Source: Anthoceros angustus (Eukaryota; Streptophyta; Anthocerotopsida; Anthocerotales; Anthocerotaceae). From it: a stretch of 64,000 nt of DNA. The notes under the pieces are model-generated. The model was given only the letters and a program-made list of their open reading frames with translations. It made no database searches and was not told where the DNA came from. Position 1 is the stretch's first letter. Each line of letters opens with the position of its first letter. The position numbers were made by a program, and so were the translations under genes. The stretch is from positions 62,001 to 126,000 of the forward strand of contig VJWM01000219.1 of the NCBI GenBank assembly GCA_010909165.1. Direction: 5' to 3'. Below, in pieces: positions 55,265 through 64,000 of this stretch.

Positions 55265-57080
55265 GGCAATAGCTTCATAACGCAAGTAAAACCATACAAC
55301 TACACTTACCAGCATATAGATACATTGGAGTACAGCCTTTATATAGAACGGGTGGACTAAATCAAGAATTTATATGATATTTAATAATATCATATATAAA
55401 AATAATATTAAATATCATAGAATGGATTAATTTTTCCTAAGTTTTGATGTAAGCATTTTTAGGGGTCATGGTAAACATGACGTCATCGTAATGCCATGAG
55501 TGTCAATTTGTACATTGTTCCTTTGGGGACAAAGGGCTGTATCCCACATGCTTCAAAAGACACAGTCTAGTACAATCGTACAATCCTTCTCTAATGGATG
55601 ATTGGGATGTTTTAGACCGAACGTTTATTGAAATTTTATCTCTTTAATTGAGACTCTTGTATGTATATATGTTATAAGTATTGAATATTTACTTTAAGTG
55701 AATATTTACTTAAAGCTCTTCCCTACAAAGGGAAGAGCTTTAAAGCTTTACACTCACGTAATTCAAGTAGCTCTTTTTGTGTCCAAGCAATAACATATGT
55801 TCTAGTCCGTCATATTGGACTGGAACTCTGAGAGCCTTTGCAGTCTCAGGAAGTCATGGCGGCACTAGAAGAGAGAGCTAGGTTAGCCGGAGAGAGAATG
55901 AAATTATAAAAGATAAAATAATGACCAGTGATAAGTTGAGGATCGAATTTTTCCCGTGTACCGTGATAAGTTGAGCACCAAATTTACAATAACAAATTGG
56001 AATTGCTATCGTTTTATCTCAGTTTAGTTTTAACAATTCAACATGACATTTGGTTCAATCTAGATCATGGTTCAGTTGAACCATGCATGCCACCTTGGCC
56101 AACTACGTGCCACATATAATTGTGTTCGTGTTATAATTCGTTATATTTGGTTTGCCACATACTCAACTGCTAACCTAGAACGTTTATGGACTTTGTTGTT
56201 GGTGTGTTCATCAACGTTCTTCAATTTCTCTTATTAGAGTTAGTTCACAAACCAATTGGATTCTCCCAATTGAAATATTCAACCAAAAGTGGTACAGACT
56301 CATTATGTAAATTAATTGATAATTATAATCAAATTATTCATAAGTAATAACTGCAAAAATTACCGTTAAAGAATAGTAACAAACATAACTTCCATCAACA
56401 GAAAACAAAGGGGTAAATGACCACAAATGGGTCGCGGCTGTTGCAGGTTTTGATCTCCACAACAAAAAAGATCAAAAATGCGCCACAGATGTTGTAAGTT
56501 TTGGTCTCCACAAAACGGCCGAGATGTGGGAAAATGGAGTCAATCATCGTGGTTCACAAAATTGAGGGGCTACATTGATTTGCTTCGAACGCAACTAACC
56601 CAACCAAGCGTTCACAGTCTACTCTACCTACTACCATAGGCTACAAGCCCCCAAAGTCGCGGCCTCTGCTCCCCCCGCCTCCACCCCCACTCGGCATAAT
56701 TCTACTCATCCTGGTCAAATAGAGAAGAGAAGCATACGTATGCCTTCGCTCTCTCGGGACGATAGAAACGGCTGGGTTACCCGATCTCGAAAAAAACCCA
56801 AGCCTAAATATTATGCATAATTCATATCGAGATTCTCTAGGGCCTAAGTCATCGGATTTTTTTCCCTCAAATGTCATGAGATGAGGATAGGTGACGCGGA
56901 TGTCACTTTAGACTCCCCTTGATTTATCACAGCCTTGCTTTTTTGCCAGACGTAAAAAACATACTTGAAAGTCTCGATTTGAGACTTCCTATCGTGTAGG
57001 GATCAAGGGGGAAGAATGTCAAGCACTGAATGAATAAACAGGGGTTAAGGGGGAGAATGTCAAGCTCTGAATGGACAAAC
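55265..57080. other. AT-rich intergenic region with hairpins
   Basis: No gene is seen. Hairpins lie at 55373-55419 (14-bp arms, AT-only, 18-nt loop) and 55710-55743. A local direct repeat of about 51 bp (TTTTGATCTCCACAA / TTTTGGTCTCCACAA) lies around 56439-56515. Confidence 0.45.
55710..55743. repeat. Perfect hairpin, 15-bp arms and 4-nt loop
   Basis: TTAAAGCTCTTCCCT at 55710-55724 is exactly inverted at 55729-55743 around ACAA. Just upstream, TGAATATTTACTT is directly repeated with a 4-nt spacer. This is a compact structure in AT-rich intergenic DNA. Confidence 0.92.
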
Positions 57081-57226
57081 AACCAATTTGCGAACGAACA
57101 ATCAGCCAATTTGCAAATGAACAAGCAGTCAATTTCCGAATGAACAAGTAGTCATTTTTCTAGTTCATTGAAACACACCCACTTTATTTAATAAGTTTAA
57201 ACCCATCTCAAATATGAGAAGCTTAG
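57081..57226. repeat. Dispersed repeat copy B with three 23-bp tandem units
   Basis: Three units at 57081-57103, 57104-57126 and 57127-57149, each of the form ARYCAATTTSCRAAYGAACA plus 3 nt, followed by sequence matching the CysRS upstream copy to about 57226 (CTAGTTCATTGAAACAC, then an AAGCTTA end). Confidence 0.8.
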
Positions 57227-57883
57227 GAACTTATGTGGTCAAACATAGTAAGAAGGAGTAACTCAGCTCATATATGTCTAAAGTGGTCTACAATATTAGT
57301 TATGATACCATGACAGAAATATGGAAGAGTTATGCAGGATACATCACCCTGATAAATCTTTTGTTCCTCGTGGTTGTCCTTATAATTGCCGATTGCCGCC
57401 TGCATACCAACCATAGTTTAGTAATGTCCTTAATTTTTTTCAAGCACGGCATTAGGCATACCAAAGTTTATCTCTTAGATTAAGCTATTTAGGATGATCT
57501 TTTTATAATTAGATGCTCTTCATAAAGGAAATAGAGGTACCTGCACATCTATATCATGTAGGATTTTCTCAAAATTACGTATTCCATATAACAATTTTTA
57601 TGTTATAGGTAAAACTAAAAATAATCATTGAACACCGTTAGTGAAAATCTGATTTGAAAGACTGCCTCCAATCCTTGTCAAAGGATTGGATCAACATTTT
57701 CACTACCTAGGTATTCACCTTGAAGAGATTATATCTACAAAATTAAAAAGTAGCTTCAGCTTAAAGTCCTATTCAACAAATTTACGCTTTAATCCTTTTT
57801 TGCAAGCTTTGTCCACGAAACTGACAAAGCCAACAAGAAGAAAAGTGTGTACGCGAAGGTGGCCGGCGTGGAGTGATCAGACC
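57227..57883. other. Upstream region of TMEM50, with a small hairpin
   Basis: AT-rich promoter-side DNA. A 10-bp perfect hairpin (TCCAATCCTT-GTCA-AAGGATTGGA) lies at 57667-57690. The frame open from 57686 into the TMEM50 start reads HFHYLGIHLEEI and is not supported as part of the protein. Confidence 0.45.
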
Positions 57884-58585
57884 ATGGGGTGGACGGAAGT
57901 TTGGGCCACCCTGGGGCCGGGATTAGCTGGCGCCGTGTTCGGAGGGGGCTGGTGGTTCTGGGTGGATGCCGTCGTGTGCAGCGCCATCACTGTCCCTTTT
58001 GTCCATTACCTCCCAGGTTGCTTGCTATGCTGCTTTGTGTTTTCCGCTTGCGAATTTTGCTTGCCGCGGTCTGGCTTCTCACACGGCCTGCAATGGGATG
58101 GGCGTGGCAGGAATTTTCGCATCCTTGGCGGCCCTCATGTTCAATTGCGTGAGGAGAGACGAGCTGCAAGATTATTCGCCCTACGACGACACAGGCTGCA
58201 GGTTTGCACGCTGGATGCTCTCGCGCGTACCCTGATTGCTTGCTCTAAGCTGAGCTGACCGCTTTCATGGCTGGGGTGCGCAGATCCAGGACGTGGCTGT
58301 TTCTGGCCTATGTCATATCGTTCGTGTCGTTGGCGGGGTCCGTGGGAATGTTGGCCAAGGATGCGTTGCAGGCATCAGGCCCTTCCACTTGGACTGGAAT
58401 AGCAGGTGTTCTCCAGTCCACTTTCATTCTCGTCAGGTATGGAGCTCGCCACGCCACTTACCTTTTCAGTTCTTAGTGGAAGCAAGCACTGATGGTCAAT
58501 GAAGACCACCTGTTTTGTTTACCTGTTGCCTGGTTGCAGTGGCCTGATGTACTGGACCTCAAGATCGCCATCCTCCGAGTACTGA
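57884..58585 (+). CDS. TMEM50: TMEM50 family membrane protein
   Basis: Four exons in phase: 57884-58016, 58111-58201, 58284-58436, 58540-58585, giving 140 residues, the size of plant TMEM50 homologues. Four hydrophobic segments are visible: GAVFGGGWWFWVDAVVCSAI, FASLAALMFNCV, LFLAYVISFVSLAGSVGML and GIAGVLQSTFILV..GLMYWTS. The conserved acidic stretch DELQDYSPYDDTG separates segments 2 and 3. The family is small, conserved from plants to animals, located in ER/endosomal membranes, and its molecular role is poorly known. The TGA at 58585 is 108 bp from the convergent gene. Confidence 0.93.
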
Positions 58586-58693
58586 TCCACTGGAATATCA
58601 CCCAGGAGGCTGTGGTAGCTAGGTTTTTGTAAGATAAACTTGCAGTGCATCTATGGGGCCCAGGGCAGGGAAGGATTGTGATATTGCGCTCAT

Positions 58694-60424
58694 TCAGCAG
58701 TTGAGGGCCGCCGACTCTGAGGCCCCGGGCGTGATGGCGGGACAAGTCCGGCGGTTGTGCCCCGCCAATCTGCATATGCCACATAGCTTCCTCTTTAGTT
58801 TGGTCTTTCGAACATTGTTTGAGGTGCAGGGATTTCCAGATTCTGGCTGATTTGTATTCGGATTCGGGCAGTTTCGTTTTAGATGACCTGTAAGCCCACA
58901 ATTGCTGCACCGGTTCTTTCTGCTAGGGTTCCTCCTCACCACCAAAGGTGTCTTCCTCACAAACCCTGTTGCTGGGCAAAAATGGCTCCTATGCCCTTCT
59001 TGTCCACACGTCTTGCACGTGTACGGCACACCTGCAAGGAAGGGAGAGCAACAGTAATGAGCACATGTCAACTTACCACTGCTCAACCTTCCTGTATCAG
59101 CCTTCACCTTTCATAGCCAGGCTGCGGTCCAGACGGTTCTTCGGATCCTGGAAAAACAGTTTCTGCTTCTCTGATATGCGCCGCCTCGCATGCTCCGTGG
59201 ATTTTGCTTTCTGCCAATTCTCTTTGAGCAAACGCCAAGTACCACTTCCATGTCACAACAATTCTCAGAAGAAGAAACACGTACCTTGATAGCAGCAGTC
59301 CTTTTGGCGCGCTGAACTGGATCCTGATGCAGCTTCTTCATGCGCCTACTGATCGAACCTGTTCTGCTCTCCAGTTCCTGCAATCACCAGACCAGACAGT
59401 TGAGCCCACCTCCCATCACATCTGGATCAAAATGACTACAGCGTCGGACGGATGATCGGACCTTGAGAGATCGGCTGATCTTTTCTCTCACTTCACTGGG
59501 GGTAGGCTTGTACACCCGGCCTGCCTTCCTTTTCGGGCCAGGAGGAAGGTCCATACTTTCGATGACCTCGTCGTCCGCTACTTTCAACGGGGAACTGTGG
59601 CAAATGACAGGGAAAATGAAGGGAGCTTCAGACGTGATCTGCCTTGCCTTGCCCGTCGGGTTGCAGCTGCCTGTGCCTCACTGGCGACAGCAGCAAGCAG
59701 TGTAAGAGACTGGAAGCCTCCTCTGCGAAAGGCAAGGAAGGCATTAGCAGGTACCGAGAACGAGCGCTCTCCCACGCCGTCTCGTTCACCGACTCCTCCC
59801 ATATCACTCTATCTCCCAGACACTGAGGGCAAGTCTTCAAGCCCTGGCAGACACCCACCCACCCACCCACCATATCCCGGCTCAGTCCAATCCGCCACGA
59901 CCCATCTCAAACCTCAAAACACAATGACCTGAGACGACCTTCCCGGAGCACTGAGGGCACTCGGGCTCCCTGCTGGTGATGCTGCAGGAAGAGCACTTGA
60001 GGTACCCCCGGCCTCGGCACGACGGGCAGGGCAGCTCCCGCACGTACTGCCCTTCCGGGCCATACCATGACCGTGGGTTCTTCCCGTCCGAAGACTGGAT
60101 GCTGCACGCAAGCAGACCACAGAGTGAGCCAGGGTATGAGCGCCCCGAATTGCGAAGGCTGGCCACAGAACCACCCACCTGGAGCTCATGTTCATCCCGA
60201 GGCCATACAGATTCTCGAACGGATCCCAGTCCACCTGCCCGAGTCGGGAGGAGGAATGTGAGGGACATGCAGGCTCCGGAAACAAATCCGCGCATCAGAT
60301 GCAGCCAGAGTACCCGGAATTGCGAGGGACCTTCCGCGTTCTGTGCATGAATTGGAGACGGAGACGCCTTCCACCACGCGCCCCGCGACAGCAGCAGCGG
60401 GGACTTGAAAAGGAGGAGATGCAT
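58694..60424 (-). CDS. DnaJ-type zinc finger plus NUMOD3-like repeats and CCHC knuckles
   Basis: Eight exons in phase: 60314-60424, 60179-60234, 59939-60101, 59755-59843, 59462-59594, 59285-59377, 59108-59219, 58694-59031, giving 364 residues (417 if the ATG at 60583 is used). The front carries a DnaJ cysteine-rich zinc module with four CxxC pairs: CPSCRGRG, CSSC, CPQCSGK, CPQCLGD, followed by RVIWEESVNETAWESARS. The middle is basic with helix repeats: SEVREKISRSLK, then RRMKKLHQDPVQRAKRTAAI and RRRISEKQKLFFQDPKNRLD, like NUMOD3-type nuclease motifs. The end has three zinc knuckles: CKTCGQEGHRSHFC, CSNCGLTGHLKRNC, CGICRLAGHNRRTC. I recall a conserved land-plant family with this layout, without known function; a plastid nucleic-acid role is inference. 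The start MHLLLFKSPLLLSRGAWWK looks like a targeting peptide. Confidence 0.82.
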
Positions 60425-60645
60425 GGCTCCGGCGCTCCCGCTGAGCTCCGGGCGGGCCCACGCGGCTTCGCGCGTTCCGGAGCCCCGTACCCCGACGCCC
60501 AGCAGCAGCAGGCCCGGCGGGAGCAGGACCAGCAGCAGGAGCGGAGATGGCGGCTTGAGCTTTGTCCGAGGAATGTTATCCATTTAGGTCTGCGCGCGAG
60601 GTAAGTGAGGGCCCGGGTGATCGAAAGCCTGCCTTTCCGACTGCC
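60425..60645. promoter_or_regulatory. Short divergent promoter between DnaJ-CCHC and SAM-PH genes
   Basis: Start codons are 221 bp apart, or only 62 bp if the longer DnaJ-CCHC start at 60583 is real. It is GC-rich with no TATA box. Co-regulation is inferred from distance only. Confidence 0.5.
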
Positions 60646-62749
60646 ATGTCCAGCCCCGCGGACTCGGATCCTCTACAGCCTGAACACAGCAGCGGGGAGC
60701 AGCAATCCTGGGGCGACGGCCATGCTCCCAAGCTCGAGGCAACCGCTGTCCTGCATTGGTTACCCGACCAGGTCCAAACCTGGCTCCAGCACAGTGTGTC
60801 GTTCGAACCGGCCCGATTGCAAGGTGTCCAGCATCGCGAGCCGGGAGGAGTCCGCAATCTTCTTCCTTCCTCCGTGCCTCTTACGGCTGTCCTGGTCTTG
60901 CTGTGCAGAATTTCTGCATACCTTTCGGCTGGAGAACGTGGATGGGCTCGCCCTGCTCACTCTGCAGCGAGCCCACCGTGCCTGTCAGGGCATGAGCAGC
61001 TCCGAGTGGCACATTTTTAAGGTGTGGCTATGTCCGGGAAAATGCTGCTGTCGTTGTCTTTGGTGGCTTGTGTATGTATGTACATGGCATGAGCATGTGT
61101 CAGTTCTTGTCACCAGTTTGGGATGGATTGGAACGCTGCATTGTGCCAGATAGCCCGCAGACGACTGGTTTCTCTAGGGCAAGTAGAGGCCTTGTCCGGT
61201 CTGAGCAAGGTTACTATTGAGGACATTTTCTGTTCCCCCTGCTCCACACCTCCGAGGACTCCAAGCAGGTACTATCGAGAGCGGGCATATACTGTATACA
61301 AGAAGTTGCTTCTTCTGCTTAGACTACAGGTACTCTCGGCTTGTTTCTTGACCGTGTGTGCGGTTTTGGTGACCCAGAAGCAGTAATCGCTCCTTGGTGG
61401 AACCGGAGGTGGAGGAGAGGGCGATGCATGGATCTCCCCGGAAAGGGGGCTGGGGGTTTCGATGGGGTGCCGCAAAGGACGACCAGGTTCATGTCCCGCC
61501 CGAGCTGTTTAATCCGTGATGGACGAGTTAGGGTTTAGAGGACCTTTGGTGTAACTTACTGGATGAGCTTTGTTCTTGGTGGGTTGCAGCTGGAATCTCT
61601 GGAGAAAGAAGTGCAGTCGCTTCGAGGCGAGATCGTAGGTGCCGAAGAGCGTGAAACCACCCTTCAAGCTCAGTGAGTGTGGCGATCAGCGGACAGGATA
61701 TATGTTGGTCCCTGATGTAGATGCTTTTGTTTGCATGTGCCCGAGGACACGTTTGTGGCGCTTCGGTCATTTATGTATTCCTGTCCGTGTGAATTTGGTT
61801 GCAGACTGAACCATCTGGATGACGTTCTGAAAACAGCACAACTTTCAGGTTACATCCACACCAGGACGGTAGGGGCTTCTTCATCCGCCTCTCATCTTTG
61901 TGTGTAGTTCCGTGAGTTTGAACACTTGCCTGACTTTTTTACTTTCAATTCATGCATGCTTGATGCAGAGGTGGTCTGCTCTACCACATGAACCGCCTAT
62001 TGATGACACCGATGTCGATGACTGGCTCTTGAGATTCCTCGTTTTACACGATGAATCTGTCTGCTTCTATTTGCGTGCAACGGGTGAGTCCCTGCCCGGA
62101 AATGGATCACTGAAATCTATTTGTCGATTTCGGGGAGGAGTGAAAGTTATGGGATGTGCATTCTCGCTGCAGGTGTTGGCGAAGTTGTGGAATAAGGATG
62201 TGACTTGACCGTGCTTTGGCAGATCTAAGGCCGCAAGGAACGATTTTACTTGGCGAAATTGTAGAAGCTGGACCTATCCCTCAGCACAAGCACCATGGGG
62301 GTGATACCCACTGGTTTGCGTTTCACATCACCACTTGCCATGGACTGCGCCTGGAGTGTTCCTCTCAACTCAAGCTCCAGGTCCTTTTGCCCTTGTCCTC
62401 GCTGAAGTTTCCGGTCTTCTGATAAACTCATGACCCTTGTTTGATGAAGTCGTACTTCCTTGTGGTCTGATCTGAAGGTGGAATGCTGGTTAACTTCTCT
62501 CGGCGTTGGTCTCGAGAACAACGACCTGGAACGCCGCCTTATAGAAGCACCTCGTTCAGCTATCTGGCACAAGGTTCTGTGCAATGACGATGATGTGGAT
62601 GCCAGGTACTCACTGTAACTGTTAGGAGTTTGCCCTTTCTCGCCTTGCACTTGGGAAACCTAAGTCTGTAAGGCTTCATCTGTGCGTCGTGCCTACGATT
62701 TCGCAGCAGCGAGGAGGGATCTCTGTTCGGCGAGCTCGCTCTCCATTGA
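60646..62749 (+). CDS. SAM domain, coiled coil and PH domain protein
   Basis: Nine exons in phase: 60646-60823, 60909-61021, 61150-61329, 61590-61672, 61805-61868, 61969-62083, 62223-62380, 62478-62605, 62707-62749, giving 353 residues. A SAM domain opens the protein (VLHWLPDQVQTWLQ, then EFLHTFRLENVDGLALLTLQ, about 35-90). A linker (SPCSTPPRTPSRYYRERAYT) and a coiled coil (LESLEKEVQSLRGEIVGAEE, about 158-200) follow. The C-terminal region has PH features: DVDDWLLRFLVLHDESVCFY, LLGEIVEAGPIPQ, HWFAFHITTCHGLRLECSS and a final amphipathic helix containing VECWLTSLGVGLEN. SAM mediates protein-protein contacts and PH often binds phosphoinositides, suggesting a membrane-recruited scaffold; the ligand is unknown. 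The start could be the in-frame ATG at 60562, inside the opposite gene's leader. Confidence 0.78.
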
Positions 62750-62976
62750 GTTTCAGGAAGCAAGGGCGGCCCTGCCAACGCTGTTCGGGTGTGGGATTCG
62801 TCAGGTTTGGATACCAAGGTTTTGTGAACGGCGTCCCTCCCCTCACCGGCGGAGGAGTGTATATGGATATGGTACTGGAAGGTTGGCTTTGCAAAGAGTC
62901 CCTCTCCGGAGATAAGAGCATCTCCCGGACAGAGACACCAGGAAGAATTTGTACTGGTTTTGTACATAATCGTATA
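62750..62976. other. Tail-to-tail spacer between SAM-PH and ALS3-like genes
   Basis: A 227-bp gap with both 3' ends and no other feature seen. Confidence 0.5.
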
Positions 62977-63999
62977 TCAATCTGTTTGGAAGAGAACTCG
63001 CCATGCCAGGGTGCAGGATATGAGAGAAGCCAGGCACGCAGCCCCCAGCTGCACGTAAGAGACATGGAGCTGCAGGGCAAGCGCGTCAAAGGGCGCGTTC
63101 CCTGCCATAAGCATCCCCGCCATGGAGCCCGGGAGCGAGACTATCCCCGTAGTCTTCAAGGAATCGATCATAGGCGCCAAGCTCTGCCTTACAGCACGCC
63201 GCACATGCGGCCTCACAGCCTGCTCCGGCGTGGCCCCCAAGGCCAGAGACGCCTCAATATGCCCCCTCCTCACCTCCATGTCTCGGTGCAACCGGTTCAA
63301 AGCCCCGCCCACCATGCTCATGCTGTTCCCCACCACGTAGCCCGCGGCCGGGATCAGGTGCCGGGGCTGCCATGGGAACACACGCAGCAGGACCGTGAGC
63401 CCGACGCAGGCCCCCGCTGCCAACCCTAGAGACGTCCACGCGATGGCGTGACTTCCCGGAACCTGCCTGGCCCTCTCCCCCGCAGTGTACCCCGCCGTGG
63501 TCACCATGGCTGCGAATCCGGCAAGGCTCATCCAGGGGCTGTCGCCCTGGAACAGGAGCTTGAGGAGGAACCCGAGAGCCACCATCTGGACGGAGGAGCG
63601 CAGTACGGCCTCCTGTATTTCCCGCTCCAGGCCCACATTCAGGCGGCGAGAGAGCAGCAGGGCCGCTGAGACCGGCAGCAGGGACCCCAGGACGCGCGCG
63701 CTGCTTCCCGCCTGCTCGGCCTGGACCAGGGCAGGTCAGGTCAGTCGGGAGTCGGAGCCTGCAGACGCAGCTGGTTCTGTGTTGCTCACCAGCATGGACG
63801 TTAAGGAAGCGCAGCACCCGGCAGTCTGTCCCGCCCTTCTTCTGGCTACCAGAACCAGCTCCCCGTGCTGCCCTGGTGGCCGGCACCTGAGCCCTGGCGG
63901 TAGCTTCGGATTGGAGGGCAGGCCGCCCTTGCGCTCTGCGGCTGCGGCTGCCCGCCCCTGCCATGGACGGATGCGCCGTTGCACTCTCACAAATTCCAT
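62977..63999 (-). CDS. ALS3: UPF0014/ALS3-like ABC transporter permease, 5' end at window edge
   Basis: Exon 2 (62977-63720, 248 codons with stop) holds almost all of the UPF0014 fold: multiple membrane segments and the signatures AGYTAGERARQVPGS, AAGYVVGNSMSMVGGALNRL, ASLALGATPEQAVRPHVRRA, IDSLKTTGIVSLPGSMAGML and GNAPFDALALQLHV. Exon 1 (63790 to at least 63999, donor CTG/GTGAGC) reads into the edge; its ATG at 63999 may be internal, so treat the gene as 5' partial. Plant ALS3/STAR2 proteins partner with the STAR1 ATPase to confer aluminium tolerance and affect phosphate-linked iron responses; bacterial FetB is related. The GATP motif for coupling to the ATPase is present. The substrate and ATPase partner here are unknown. 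Confidence 0.85.
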
Positions 64000-64000
64000 T

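Noticed and set aside
57686-57883. Open frame preceding TMEM50, reading HFHYLGIHL
   Set aside because: TMEM50 proteins start at the MGWTEVW equivalent. The fragment faintly recalls reverse transcriptase YLG motifs but is too short to call.

Overview
This is a nuclear fragment of a streptophyte plant. Nearly every gene is split by uniformly short introns (about 75-170 nt, GT-AG). The protein set is plant-type: a plastid release factor, a purple acid phosphatase, DUF538, UBP24, an ALS3-like permease and a plant NST1-like protein. A long coiled-coil protein of the kind seen in organisms with cilia sits near the left end. Small introns, high gene density and a possible sperm-flagellum gene make a seedless plant such as a lycophyte (Selaginella-like) my best guess. 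That is an inference, not an identification.

Layout. 1-18 kb is gene-dense: ALG7 (+), a TFxP/EF-hand coiled-coil gene (-), a PAP15-type phosphatase (-), a DUF538 protein (+), plastid RF1 (-), and UBP24 (+). 18-24 kb is AT-rich and gene-poor, with a 191-bp tandem duplication, an inverted repeat and a possible hAT remnant. 24-33.5 kb holds a large NST1-like gene (+) and PRP31 (-), tail to tail. 33.5-40.3 kb is a transposon graveyard: two LINE-type reverse transcriptase remnants (-), a CACTA transposase fragment inside short repeats, and a ~1.5-kb element with 23-bp perfect terminal inverted repeats and a trihelix/Myb-like ORF. 40.3-55.1 kb holds a TPR-RING-LON protein (+), SPF27/MOS4 (-), a HemW-like radical SAM protein (+), a SAP30BP/HCNGP protein (+) and a 23-exon cysteinyl-tRNA synthetase (-). 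55-57.9 kb is AT-rich with hairpins and a copy of the CysRS upstream repeat. 57.9-64 kb holds TMEM50 (+), a DnaJ-zinc-finger/CCHC-knuckle protein (-), a SAM/PH protein (+) and an ALS3/UPF0014 permease (-) cut by the window end.

How the genes work together. There are no operons. The repeated organisation is head-to-head pairs with very short shared promoters (RF1/UBP24, SPF27/HemW, DnaJ-CCHC/SAM-PH) and tail-to-tail neighbours. Three spliceosome-related genes (PRP31, SPF27, SAP30BP-like) lie within about 17 kb, probably by chance. The most unusual items are a CysRS gene with a repeated 72-nt exon module, a 25-bp perfect snapback hairpin in one of its introns, an N-terminal FGSF motif in UBP24, and the TIR element. 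I found no convincing tRNA, rRNA, CRISPR array or clearly new multi-gene system.

Exon models were built by hand from splice signals, reading-frame continuity and family resemblance. Most join in phase without stops, but individual boundaries may be off by a few bases and first exons are the least certain.
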